A stretch of DNA of 64,000 bases from assembly GCF_000169175.1 (NCBI RefSeq), contig NZ_AAWS01000038.1, positions 1 to 64,000 on the forward strand, in the 5' to 3' direction. The notes beneath the pieces were generated by a model. That model was given only the letters and a program-made list of their open reading frames with translations, had not been told where the DNA came from and did no database searches. Each line of letters begins with the position of its first letter. Position 1 is the stretch's first letter. The position numbers were made by a program, and so were the translations under genes. This DNA comes from Microscilla marina ATCC 23134 (GTDB lineage Bacteria; Bacteroidota; Bacteroidia; Cytophagales; Microscillaceae). Below are positions 43,582 to 52,842 of this stretch, one piece after another.

Positions 43582-46500
43582 TTATAGTTTTATGCCTATC
43601 AACAAAATATCGTCTCTTTGTTCGGTGCCTTGCATAAACTCATCTAAGGCTTGTTCAAGTAACGATTGTTGCTGAGGTAAGGCAAGTGATTTGTTTTGGG
43701 CTAACAGTGTTTTAAGCGACCTTGTCCCAAACTTTTTTCGGTCTTGATTGTTTTGGTCAGCAAAGCCGTCAGAACTTAGGTACAGTATCGAACCTTTTTC
43801 TAACAATAGTTGCTGGCTGGTAATTGCTCTGCCTTCCACGTAGTCAATCCCTATAGATACATTACTGCCTTTTATTACCTGTATTTTATCGTCTTCAGGG
43901 GTAGTATACCAAAGTGGGCGTTTGGCTCCGGCAAAATGTACTTGTATACTGGTGTTGTTTTGGGGTTCTATAGTAACCATTGCCACATCCATGCCGTGTT
44001 GTTTGCCGGTTTGTTCTTGTTTGAGCGCATTGCGTAGTTCTTGACGCAGGGTTTCTAATATTTGGGCGGGGTTGGTTTTTTGTTGGGCATAAATAATGTC
44101 ATTGAGCAGTGCATAACCAATTAGACTCATAAAAGCTCCTGGCACGCCGTGCCCAGTACAGTCAATGGCTGCCGCTATAGTAACATTGCCTACCTGTTCT
44201 ATATAATAAAAATCACCCGATACTACATCTCGCGGACGAAAAATCACAAAGTGCTCTCCGATCAAAGCCTGTAGCCGATCGGCAAATGGCAAGATAGCCG
44301 CCTGAATAGTCTCTGCCGATTTAATACTTTGGGTAATCTGGTAATTACGTTCATTGAGCGTTTTATGAGACTCTTCTATGGCGTCACGTTGCGCCATAAT
44401 TTCTTCACTTTGTTGCTGTAGTTCTTCGCTTTGCTGTAAAAGCTCCTTGTTTTGTTCGTAAATCTCTTCTTTTTGCTTCACCACTTCCTGAGTACGCAGG
44501 CTTACTTTGTGCTCCAGTACCACCTTTTGCTTGTGCAAGCGGTTGGTATATAGTTTTACCCCACCAAATAAGCTCAAGGCAAACAATACTGCAAACAATA
44601 CATACGCCCACCAGGTACGGTGCCAAGGGGGAAGTATTGTAAACTGATAAGTAGCTACGTGACTTTCTATGCCATAGAGATTACGTGCTTTTATCTTAAA
44701 TGTGTAAGTACCTTCGTCTAGGTTGGTGTACTCTTTTTGGGTTTTACTAGTCCATTTTGCCCAATGTTTGTCATAGCCTACCAATTGATAGCTATATTCA
44801 TTTTTATCAGTAGAGTTAAAATACAAAGCAGCATAGTCAAAGGTAAGCGAGTTGTTGGTATAGAGGAGTGTAGGTGGTTCAGTGATTTTATTTCCCGCAA
44901 AGAGCACCGAGTCTTGCCCGATTTGCACCTTACGCAGCAGTACTTTAAATTGCTGTTGAATATTGAGTGTGTTACGTGCATTGTACTTTACCAGCCCTTC
45001 GTTGGTAGAAATCCAATACACCCCATTGGGGTCAATGTCAATCGTGTTGATTTTTTTGCTGTATATCGGCTTCAGTATCAGGCTGTCAGGGTTATAGCCT
45101 TTGGTTGTTTTATAATAAGGCACCCAGCGTTTGGAGCGGGCATTTTGGGCGATCCAATAAGTTTGGGTAGTATCGCACTCTACTTGTGTAGTTTTAGGGT
45201 TGTTCAGTAGTTTATCAAAGGTGAGGTCTGGCTTAAAACGACGGCTTGCCTCATCAAAAGTGTATATGCCATCCTGGGCACAATAATACAACTTGTTTTG
45301 GTACATGAGCATGTTTACCATTTTGGGCGGAAGCCCCGCCAGCGAATCAAACAAGGTGACCTGGTTGTGCTCTAATAAGCCTACTCCCTTATAACGAGTA
45401 GCAAGCCAGATTTTCCCTTGGGCGCTCTGCATGATTTGCCAGGGAGGGTCTACCACTCCTTTTAATCGACGTTTTTCTGTTTCCCATCGTCCATTCTGAT
45501 ATAACCAAGTGCCCAGACCATTTAAAAAACCTACATACAATCGCTTGGGGTTATTTTTATCTACACAAAAACTATAAGCGCTTTGTTCTGGTATCACTTG
45601 TTTAAATACAGAGTCCTGTAGGGTGTATATTCCTCGGCTATTGGCAACCAACAAGCGTTGTTCGGTGGAGTTAGGTACTTGGTAGGTGAAAAAATCCCAG
45701 GTTTGACTACTCAAGCCTTTCACTTGTTTAAACTGACCTTTGTCTAACAGAAAAGCCCCCACACTGGTAGCTACATAGGTTTTACCTTTAAAATGGTGTA
45801 CATCCTCTACCGACCCCTCTAGTCCGTGACTAGCATCGTACAGTTCCCAGGGCAAGCCTATAGTTATTCTGGTAAGGCCTTTATCAGTGCCTACCCATAA
45901 GTTTTGAGTGCCTGTTTGGTAGTATACTTCCCAAACAGTATTGTCGATTAACCCTTGCGACTGATCAATTATACTCACGACCTGCCCCTGTTGGTCAATA
46001 ATGACTAAACCTTTAGTACGGGTGCCCAAGGCAAACTGTCCGTTGGGCAAAGCAGTACCACTGTATACTTCGTCGCGACTAAATATTTTGCTTAAGTGGC
46101 GGGCAAATGGAGCTACCTGACCAGATTTGAGGTCATACAACCAAAACTCCGCTAAAGCATCTACTATCAATATTTTGTTGCCAGGGTAAGGCATCATGGT
46201 ATATACATGACCCCTGTTGGCTTTCAAGGTCCCCTTAATCACCTGTAGAGAGTCTGCTTTTAATCGAGCAATTCCTTGTTGGCTTTGGGGTTGCCAAAGT
46301 TGATCGTATACCCCAAAGCTCAAGTGAAAAAAATGTTTGGGGCTGGTTTTGTATATCTTATATAGTTGGTTGTTTTGATAACAAAATATTTGGGTCAAGG
46401 TTACAAAGTACACTTTGTCTTGGGCAATGATTGTTTTCCATACATCGCTAAAGTTTCGTTGGTTTTTGGGAACAGTAGGCAGCAGAGATACAAACTTTAA

Positions 46501-46839
46501 AAAGCCTTTCGAGTTGGGAGCCAGGTAGCCAAAATCACCCGCCGAACCAATGTATAGTGTCCCATCTTTGGTCAACCCCATCGACCTTACCCTTGTGTTT
46601 TTAGGCATAAGTGAGTGGCGCCAGTTTACCCCATCATATTGTACCAGCCCTTTGTCGTGTCCAAAGTACATCACTCCCCTTTGGTCCTGTGCTATTGCCC
46701 ATACTTGTCGGTCGCCTTTGTATATTTTGGGTGGGTAGTTGTCTAGCAAAAGTTTTCCTTGCTTTTGAGGAGTGATTTGCCCTTGTGCAAAACCTGCGAT
46801 GAATAATAACCACCATGTGTAAGTCAATGCTTTTTTCAT
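43582..46839 (-). CDS. Periplasmic beta-propeller sensor with SpoIIE/PP2C phosphatase output (paralogue 2)
   Basis: 1085 residues from the ATG at 46839 (MKKALTYTWWLLFIAGFAQGQ, a good signal peptide); the frame extends nine codons further to 46866. Domain order is as in its neighbour: propeller (about 25-645), Y_Y_Y (about 660-730), membrane helix (about 735-760), coiled coil (about 763-835), SpoIIE phosphatase (about 840-1085). Metal-site motifs DVVSGDFYY, DCTGHGVPG, SSDGFADQN and QRDDILLIGI are intact. The phosphatase core is almost identical to paralogue 1, with only a few changed residues over about 120, whereas the propellers are far more diverged. The coiled coil is shorter by about one and a half 14-residue units. 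Confidence 0.93.
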   Translation of the reverse strand: MKKALTYTWWLLFIAGFAQGQITPQKQGKLLLDNYPPKIYKGDRQVWAIAQDQRGVMYFGHDKGLVQYDGVNWRHSLMPKNTRVRSMGLTKDGTLYIGSAGDFGYLAPNSKGFLKFVSLLPTVPKNQRNFSDVWKTIIAQDKVYFVTLTQIFCYQNNQLYKIYKTSPKHFFHLSFGVYDQLWQPQSQQGIARLKADSLQVIKGTLKANRGHVYTMMPYPGNKILIVDALAEFWLYDLKSGQVAPFARHLSKIFSRDEVYSGTALPNGQFALGTRTKGLVIIDQQGQVVSIIDQSQGLIDNTVWEVYYQTGTQNLWVGTDKGLTRITIGLPWELYDASHGLEGSVEDVHHFKGKTYVATSVGAFLLDKGQFKQVKGLSSQTWDFFTYQVPNSTEQRLLVANSRGIYTLQDSVFKQVIPEQSAYSFCVDKNNPKRLYVGFLNGLGTWLYQNGRWETEKRRLKGVVDPPWQIMQSAQGKIWLATRYKGVGLLEHNQVTLFDSLAGLPPKMVNMLMYQNKLYYCAQDGIYTFDEASRRFKPDLTFDKLLNNPKTTQVECDTTQTYWIAQNARSKRWVPYYKTTKGYNPDSLILKPIYSKKINTIDIDPNGVYWISTNEGLVKYNARNTLNIQQQFKVLLRKVQIGQDSVLFAGNKITEPPTLLYTNNSLTFDYAALYFNSTDKNEYSYQLVGYDKHWAKWTSKTQKEYTNLDEGTYTFKIKARNLYGIESHVATYQFTILPPWHRTWWAYVLFAVLFALSLFGGVKLYTNRLHKQKVVLEHKVSLRTQEVVKQKEEIYEQNKELLQQSEELQQQSEEIMAQRDAIEESHKTLNERNYQITQSIKSAETIQAAILPFADRLQALIGEHFVIFRPRDVVSGDFYYIEQVGNVTIAAAIDCTGHGVPGAFMSLIGYALLNDIIYAQQKTNPAQILETLRQELRNALKQEQTGKQHGMDVAMVTIEPQNNTSIQVHFAGAKRPLWYTTPEDDKIQVIKGSNVSIGIDYVEGRAITSQQLLLEKGSILYLSSDGFADQNNQDRKKFGTRSLKTLLAQNKSLALPQQQSLLEQALDEFMQGTEQRDDILLIGIKL

Positions 46840-47362
46840 AGTTCTCAGCATAAAATACTCCCTCAAAAAATCCCTATAGTAAATCTACAAAACTTACCTA
46901 ACCACAAAACGGAGTTCAAGCATTGTGTAGCTCATCTACTGAACTTCGTCTCTAGTCTTTGTCTTTCTTCAAAAAACAGGTACTACTTTCCTTTAGATTA
47001 CTTTATTTTTTTTATTTTACATAGAATTATTGAGTAGGGTAATAAATTAAAGACAGCTGATAAGGTATAGTAGGTTTGTGAGTTGTGGCAGAAAGTAAGT
47101 AATTGAAAAATTCGTAACTACAGACCCTCAGGTCAAGCACTGTGACAGTGAATTAAAAATGTATTTTGTTTGATCAACCATTCCTGTAAACCCTGAACTT
47201 CCATTATATTTCAGGTACGTTCGTAATTAAATTCAACTGATAAGTAAGCATCATTAGCCCGGAACCCTGCCTATAGTTGATTGCCTATTGTACTAATACT
47301 TATTTATGAAGTATTAAATATAATAAATTTTATTGGACAAGCATCAGGCAAAACCCGATTGG
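46840..47362. other. Gap of about 520 bases between paralogues 2 and 3
   Basis: AT-rich, no open frame of note. CGGAGTTCA (46910-46918) and TGAACTTCG (46940-46948) form a hairpin that on the - strand is followed by TTTT. It may be a weak terminator of paralogue 3 or a leader structure of paralogue 2. Confidence 0.5.
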
Positions 47363-50300
47363 TTATAATTTTATGCCCATCAGCAAAATATCGTCACGTT
47401 GTTCGGTACCTGCCATAAACTCTTTCAATACTTTCTCAAGGCAATGCCTTTGTTTGGTAAGTGGTAAATGACTGGTGCTCGCGAGTAGCTTTATGAGTTG
47501 GACTGAGCCAAACTTTTGCCTACAGTCATTATTTTGGTCAGCAAAGCCGTCTGATCCCAGGTAAAGTTTTGTTCCTGTGGCGAGCAATAGCTCATGTGTG
47601 GCAATAGTACGCTTGTGCTCATAGTTAAACCCGACCGATATTTTACTTCCACTTATTTGTTGTACCTCTGGGTGGTTGGGTTCAATATACCAAAGGGGAC
47701 GCCGTGCTCCGGCAAAAAGTACTTTTACTTGCGCTTCAGGGAGGTGTTCCAAGGTCACCATAGCTACATCCATGCCATTATGCCTGCCCGTTTTTTCTTG
47801 TTTTAATGCTACTTTTAGTTCTACTCTGAGGGTCTCCAATATGTTGCCAGGATTGGTTTTTTGCTGTACATTCACAATATCATTGAGCAAGGTATACCCA
47901 ATCAGGCTCATAAATGCCCCTGGTACCCCGTGCCCGGTACAGTCAATGGCAGCCACAATGGTTTTGTTGCCTACGGTTTCTAAATAGTAAAAGTCACCTG
48001 ATACAATATCGCGAGGCATAAAAATAACAAAGTGTTCGTGTAGGGCCTGTTGCAGGTCTTCTATCAGAGGCAATATGGCCGACTGAATGGTTTCGGCTGA
48101 TTTGATGCTCTGCTTCATATGTAGATTTTTTAGGTTCAAGGCATCACGGGCTTCTTCTATAGCATCTCGTTGACTGGCAATTTCTTCGCTTTGTTGCCAT
48201 AACTCCTCGTTTTGTGCCTGAATTTCTTCTTTTTGCTTTAAAATCTCCCTTGTACGTCTTTGTACCTTTTTCTCTAGCATTACTTTTTGTCGTTGCAAAC
48301 GCGCCGTGTACCAGCGAATACTGCCTGCTATGATCACGAGCAATAGCAATACATATACTACAAACGCCCACCAGGTGCGATACCAGGGGGGAAGTATAAT
48401 AAAGCTATAGGTGGCAATGTTGCTCTCGATACCGTAAAGGTTGCGGGATTTTACCCGAAAAGTATATTTGCCCTCATTGAGGTTGGTATACCCTTTTTTA
48501 TTGTCACTACTCCATTCCGACCACTCTTTGTCATAGCCTACCAATTGGTAACTGTATTGGTTTTTGTGGGCAAAGCCAAAATATAAGGCAGCGTAGGCAA
48601 AAGTAAGTGAGTTATGACTATAGGATAGGGTAGGAGAGGGGGGGGGTTGGTAGCCTGCATATAGAAGCGAGTCGGGGTGGGCTTGCACCCGACGAATAAG
48701 TGTGGTGAATTTCTTTTGCAACAGAAAAGGTGCTTTGGCATCATACCTGAAAAAACCTTCGTCAGACGACAACCAAAATATTCCATTAGTTTCTACCTCT
48801 ACCCGATCAAGCATTTTGTCATAAATGGGTTTAAACACTGATGTATCTGCCCGGTAGTGCTGTCCTCGTTTGACATAAGGTACATACTGTTTTTTAGGAA
48901 GCTGTTTAGCAATACAATAAGCTTGGGTAGAGTCAAACGATAAAAAACTGAGGGGTGTATCACCCAGTGGTTTACTTAAAACATGTGATTTATGAAAGCG
49001 TCTTTTAGCCTCATCAAAAACATATTCCCCTTTTTGGGTAAGATGATAGAGTTGGCCACCTTGAAACACTATGTTTACTCTGCCAGGTGGTAACCCAGCA
49101 GTAGAATCAAACATAGTGATTTTTTTGCCTTCCAACAAGCCTACCCCCTTGTAGCGTGTGCTTACCCAAACCCGGTTTTGCTTGTCTTGCAACACCTGCC
49201 GAACCGGCTCAGTGAGCCCTTCGTAGCGTTCTACTTCGATCTGCCATTGGCGATTTTTATAGACAACTGACCCCAATCCGTCTATAAAACCTATGTACAT
49301 TCGGCGTGGGTTAGTATGGTCGGTATGCGTCCGGAACACGCTTTTTTCGGGTAAAATCAATTGAGCAATAGTGTCTTTTAGTGTATATATGCCTAGGTTG
49401 TTGCTTATCATTAAATGTTCCTCTTTCACATTAGGGGCTTGGTATGACCAAAGCCCCCAAGTTTGTCGTTTGATGCCTTTTATACGTTGAAAACGATTGT
49501 TTTTGAGGCGAAATACTCCCACACCGCTCGATACATACAAAGTATTCTTAAAACGAAGTATATCATCTATAGAACCCTCAAGCCCATGTATATCATCAAA
49601 CTGTTCCAGAGGTGAGCTTACGTCTATTCGGGCAATGCCTTGGTCGGTGCCCACCCATAGGTTTTGGGTGTTTGGTTCATAATAGAGACTCCACACGGTA
49701 TTGTCGGGCAAACCTTTAGTTTTATCAATCAAGTCTATTACTTTACCTTGTCTGTTCATAATGATCACCCCTCGCAATCTGGAGCCAAATGCAAATAAAC
49801 CATTGGGTAGATTCACTCCGCAGTAAATGGCTTGTTTTTCCCAAGTGTTGTCTAAGTCAGAACGAAAACGTTTTGCTTGCTGTGTATTTGTGTCATACAA
49901 CCAAAACTTGGTAGTGGCTTCGCAAAGTAATATTTTTTGCCCCGGATAGGGTAACATAGCAAATACACGTGATTCTCCTATGTTAGCAGCCCCAGCAATG
50001 GTTTTAAGCGAGTCAGCGTCATAGGTGGTTATACCATTGGCTTGGCGAGGTTGGTAAAGCATACCAGCAATATTAAAGCTATAATGAAAGCGGTAGGGTT
50101 TGGGCGAGTGGTATATGCGCAGTAATTTTTTGTTTTGGAAACAATACAAATGTGGAAAAGTAATAAAGTTGACCTTATTTTTTACAATACTCACTCGCCA
50201 TACATCGCCAAAGTCACGACTGTTTTTGGGGAGTTCAGGCAGCAACGACTGATATTGTAAAAAACCTCTTGAGTCGGGTTTGAGGTAACCAAAGTCTCCT

Positions 50301-50599
50301 ACTGAAGCCACATATACAGTACCTTGTTTGTCTACAGCAAGCGATCGTACTCTTTTGTTATGAGGAGTAGCTATTTTTCTCCACGATACCCCATCATACT
50401 CAATCAAACCCTTGTTGTGCCCAAAATACATCACCCCTCTCTTGTCTTGAGCTATTGCCCATACCTGGCGGTCTCCACCATAGGTTTTAGTATTGTATAC
50501 CTCTATTAAAGGCTTGCCTGCTTTGGTTCGGGTTGTCTGCCCCTGTACAGTATCAATGATGAGTAAAACTAAAAGGACACAATGAAGTGCTTTATTCAT
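47363..50599 (-). CDS. Periplasmic beta-propeller sensor with SpoIIE/PP2C phosphatase output (paralogue 3)
   Basis: 1078 residues with a signal peptide (VLLIIDTVQGQ), propeller region (about 22-645, e.g. QVWAIAQDKRGVMYFGHNKGL), Y_Y_Y domain (about 660-730), one membrane helix (about 735-760), a short coiled coil (about 763-830) and a SpoIIE phosphatase (about 831-1078). Metal-binding motifs DIVSGDFYY, AIDCTGHGVPG, GSDGFADQN and QRDDILLMGI are intact. It is the most diverged of the three, and its coiled coil has the fewest 14-residue units. Same-strand tandem order indicates two duplications. No response regulator, STAS or anti-sigma gene lies beside it. Confidence 0.93.
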   Translation of the reverse strand: MNKALHCVLLVLLIIDTVQGQTTRTKAGKPLIEVYNTKTYGGDRQVWAIAQDKRGVMYFGHNKGLIEYDGVSWRKIATPHNKRVRSLAVDKQGTVYVASVGDFGYLKPDSRGFLQYQSLLPELPKNSRDFGDVWRVSIVKNKVNFITFPHLYCFQNKKLLRIYHSPKPYRFHYSFNIAGMLYQPRQANGITTYDADSLKTIAGAANIGESRVFAMLPYPGQKILLCEATTKFWLYDTNTQQAKRFRSDLDNTWEKQAIYCGVNLPNGLFAFGSRLRGVIIMNRQGKVIDLIDKTKGLPDNTVWSLYYEPNTQNLWVGTDQGIARIDVSSPLEQFDDIHGLEGSIDDILRFKNTLYVSSGVGVFRLKNNRFQRIKGIKRQTWGLWSYQAPNVKEEHLMISNNLGIYTLKDTIAQLILPEKSVFRTHTDHTNPRRMYIGFIDGLGSVVYKNRQWQIEVERYEGLTEPVRQVLQDKQNRVWVSTRYKGVGLLEGKKITMFDSTAGLPPGRVNIVFQGGQLYHLTQKGEYVFDEAKRRFHKSHVLSKPLGDTPLSFLSFDSTQAYCIAKQLPKKQYVPYVKRGQHYRADTSVFKPIYDKMLDRVEVETNGIFWLSSDEGFFRYDAKAPFLLQKKFTTLIRRVQAHPDSLLYAGYQPPPSPTLSYSHNSLTFAYAALYFGFAHKNQYSYQLVGYDKEWSEWSSDNKKGYTNLNEGKYTFRVKSRNLYGIESNIATYSFIILPPWYRTWWAFVVYVLLLLVIIAGSIRWYTARLQRQKVMLEKKVQRRTREILKQKEEIQAQNEELWQQSEEIASQRDAIEEARDALNLKNLHMKQSIKSAETIQSAILPLIEDLQQALHEHFVIFMPRDIVSGDFYYLETVGNKTIVAAIDCTGHGVPGAFMSLIGYTLLNDIVNVQQKTNPGNILETLRVELKVALKQEKTGRHNGMDVAMVTLEHLPEAQVKVLFAGARRPLWYIEPNHPEVQQISGSKISVGFNYEHKRTIATHELLLATGTKLYLGSDGFADQNNDCRQKFGSVQLIKLLASTSHLPLTKQRHCLEKVLKEFMAGTEQRDDILLMGIKL

Positions 50600-50775
50600 G
50601 GGTTCTAAAAAAACATATTCGCTATAATCTACGGAGGTTTTACCTAGAGGTATCTTAAATATAATAAAAATTCACAAAGCAACAATTACAACACAGGCAG
50701 AAAAGGTACATATAGGTCACAAACATTGGAATATAGGGTGGAATTGACCAAGTAATACACTCAAAAAAGGGTTTT

Positions 50776-52092
50776 CTAATGAGACTCAAAAATACGTTGC
50801 AGTTGTTTTTTTAACTTTTGCTCAAGCGCTTCAGCAAACTTTGTTTGGGCAGTAGTGGTAATGTCAAGACTCTCTGCCCTTATGCGCAAAGGGGTGGTCA
50901 ATAAATCGCTTTGTATGTTGAAAGACTCAGAGAAACTCAGCGTTTTGGGCTGCCTGTAACTTGCCGGGTACAACAGTACCATTTCAGAGCAGCGATACCC
51001 CAGGGCATACGCAATCATTTGATAAATATCACTTTCTTCTATAGCAGTTTGGCTATGTCGCAAAGGTACTTCTCTTATTTTATATTTAGTATCGGCAATT
51101 ACCTGAGGGCTCCCCAGCAACATATCCGGTTGGACACTAAAGACAGGCTTACCTGTTGGGTTCCGACCAAGGTATTTCTTGGGTTGCAGTCGGGGTTGCC
51201 ATTGGGCAAAGTGAGTTTGTACAAATTGGCCAATGAAGTCCTCATACACCAACTCCATTGGCAACAAAAATGCAAAGTTGTACTTTTGCCCCACCTCATA
51301 ATTGATCATTTCGTTGCCCAAAAACATAGCACACATATCTACCACTGTCTGTAGGGCTATTTGTTGCTCTGGCAGGCGTATTTTCATGCAATCTTTATAA
51401 GTCATGGGTACATCGCTTACATTTTGCAAGAGTGCAATCATGTGCTGCAGGTGTTCCAGCGAAGGTGCGTATTGGGTCATGAGAAGCAACTGGCGTGCAG
51501 TGTACTTTACCAACTGGTTAAACCGGTTATTGTAAAGCAAAGGTGTGTGGCGGCTATGTAGTTTTTGCCAGTTGCCAGTGGCTATATTTTCTTTGAGGTA
51601 TTGGTCAATGTCAAGCTGTCCTTTCAGGAAATCTAACTCTTCAGTGCGTTCCTGGTACAAATGCAATGGTTGTTCGATGAGCAATTGTTCGGCATAAGAA
51701 GCAAACAGAAAGATGCATATTTCGGGTAAAAATAATGACGGACTGGTGTGGGTACGTGCCAGCGCAAAAGGAAAACGTACTCGTTGGCTGTAGCTTAAAT
51801 AATACAACACGTGGTCAAAACATACCTTAGGTGGGGGAGGCGTCAAACAGTTGAAAACCTTGGGCAAGACATATATATCGTGACCTTCAAACCTTACAAA
51901 ACCCACATAGTTGCGTGCCTTGATCTGGTGCCCGTCAAAATCAAACATACGCTGTTGGACTGTATTGGGCAAAGAGGCATTGTAAAATAAGTGGCGGTTT
52001 TGCCATACAGTATTTAAATACGCCTTAAGCCGGGTGATTTTTTTGGAGTCAAAAGGTAAATCGTGCCAGGCACCAAATTCGAATAAGTACAT
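50776..52092 (-). CDS. McrC-like restriction endonuclease subunit, without McrB
   Basis: 438 residues. The N-terminal half (residues 1-250) has the wording of McrC-family proteins (VLPKVFN, FLKGQLDIDQYLKEN with RHTPLLYNNRFNQLVKYTA). The C-terminal half holds a PD-(D/E)xK nuclease core: VYEDFIGQFVQTHF, then FSVQPDMLLGS and VIADTKYK, giving the Asp and D-x-K catalytic residues, and SDIYQMIAYALGY. In McrBC, McrC is the nuclease subunit driven by the McrB GTPase that recognises methylated DNA. No AAA+ McrB gene flanks it: the upstream neighbour is a small divergent protein and the downstream one is paralogue 3. It may pair with a distant McrB or act alone. Confidence 0.86.
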   Translation of the reverse strand: MYLFEFGAWHDLPFDSKKITRLKAYLNTVWQNRHLFYNASLPNTVQQRMFDFDGHQIKARNYVGFVRFEGHDIYVLPKVFNCLTPPPPKVCFDHVLYYLSYSQRVRFPFALARTHTSPSLFLPEICIFLFASYAEQLLIEQPLHLYQERTEELDFLKGQLDIDQYLKENIATGNWQKLHSRHTPLLYNNRFNQLVKYTARQLLLMTQYAPSLEHLQHMIALLQNVSDVPMTYKDCMKIRLPEQQIALQTVVDMCAMFLGNEMINYEVGQKYNFAFLLPMELVYEDFIGQFVQTHFAQWQPRLQPKKYLGRNPTGKPVFSVQPDMLLGSPQVIADTKYKIREVPLRHSQTAIEESDIYQMIAYALGYRCSEMVLLYPASYRQPKTLSFSESFNIQSDLLTTPLRIRAESLDITTTAQTKFAEALEQKLKKQLQRIFESH

Positions 52093-52161
52093 ATAGGTAT
52101 TGAGGTGTTATGTAGAGTTTGTACAAAGCTTTTACTCAAGCTAAGTTATCCATTTGCCAAA

Positions 52162-52189
52162 GCCTATACAACTTCTGGTTGTATTAGGC
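52162..52189. promoter_or_regulatory. Hairpin in the divergent region between the mcrC-like gene and the small protein gene
   Basis: GCCTATACAAC (52162-52172) and GTTGTATTAGGC (52178-52189) pair with one bulged base, and a T-rich stretch follows on +. It is centrally placed between two divergent starts (52092 and 52342) and could be an operator or a terminator. Confidence 0.5.
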
Positions 52190-52341
52190 ATTACTTTTAT
52201 TTTTTCTAAATAACCATCCAAAGCCAGTGATTACAATTATTTGAACAATTGCCCGAAAACTTAGAATTATTTTTGGTAGCCAAGGCAAAGTTTTTGTGCC
52301 CAATAAATCAACATTTGAGGTAATTATTAAGACTTGACCTA

Positions 52342-52794
52342 ATGAAAACAGCCAACAACTATGATGACTGGGTAAAGGTAAAAAGCAAGAAAGAGATCAG
52401 AGCCCTGAACCCAAAAAACAATGATTTGATCTGGTACGCTGGGTTATGTAACCAGCACAAAACCCACCCATCAGAGTGTACTCATCACGCGCCCATTACT
52501 TTGCAAGAGTTTTTTAGGCGAAGAAACCAAAAACAACGCAAAAAAATAAAGAAAGTATACTACCACCGCACCACCGCCCCAACTATGGGTTTTTGGGCAG
52601 GTGTACAGCACCAAACACAACAAAACGTGGCAGTCATTGCCAATTTTATCGTGGTGTTATTAGTCATTGGGTATATATTTTTCGATATCCACTCACACTC
52701 CACCCATTTGCCAGAGGCAAAGCACAAAACAGCCCACATCGATACATCAAAGAACGCCCAAGTTTCGGATGGGTTGAATATCTCAAAGCAGTGA
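52342..52794 (+). CDS. Small membrane protein with a CxxH...CxxHH motif, function unknown
   Basis: 150 residues. The N-terminal 90 residues are hydrophilic and basic, with a Cys/His cluster, LCNQHKTHPSECTHHAP (about residues 37-53), spaced C-x2-H-x6-C-x2-HH, which could bind zinc. A very basic stretch (RRRNQKQRKKIKKVYYH, about 56-74) precedes one membrane helix (about 96-115, VAVIANFIVVLLVIGYIFF); the C-terminal 35 residues are polar. By the positive-inside rule the N-terminal part is in the cytoplasm. No family was recognised. It is the only + gene between 40 and 60 kb and is divergent from the McrC-like gene. Confidence 0.65.
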   Translation: MKTANNYDDWVKVKSKKEIRALNPKNNDLIWYAGLCNQHKTHPSECTHHAPITLQEFFRRRNQKQRKKIKKVYYHRTTAPTMGFWAGVQHQTQQNVAVIANFIVVLLVIGYIFFDIHSHSTHLPEAKHKTAHIDTSKNAQVSDGLNISKQ

Positions 52795-52802
52795 ACAAAA
52801 TA

Positions 52803-52835
52803 AAAACCGCCCAAGTTCTTAATCTGAGCGGTTTT
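52803..52835. terminator. Bidirectional terminator between the small protein and the tricorn-like gene
   Basis: AAAACCGC (52803-52810) pairs with GCGGTTTT (52828-52835) between two convergent genes, with A and T runs at the ends. Confidence 0.7.
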
Positions 52836-52842
52836 GCACACT

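Noticed and set aside
39979-50599. Classical hybrid two-component systems
   Set aside because: The propeller and Y_Y_Y parts suggest it, but no HisKA, HATPase, receiver or AraC domain follows; the C-termini are SpoIIE/PP2C phosphatases.
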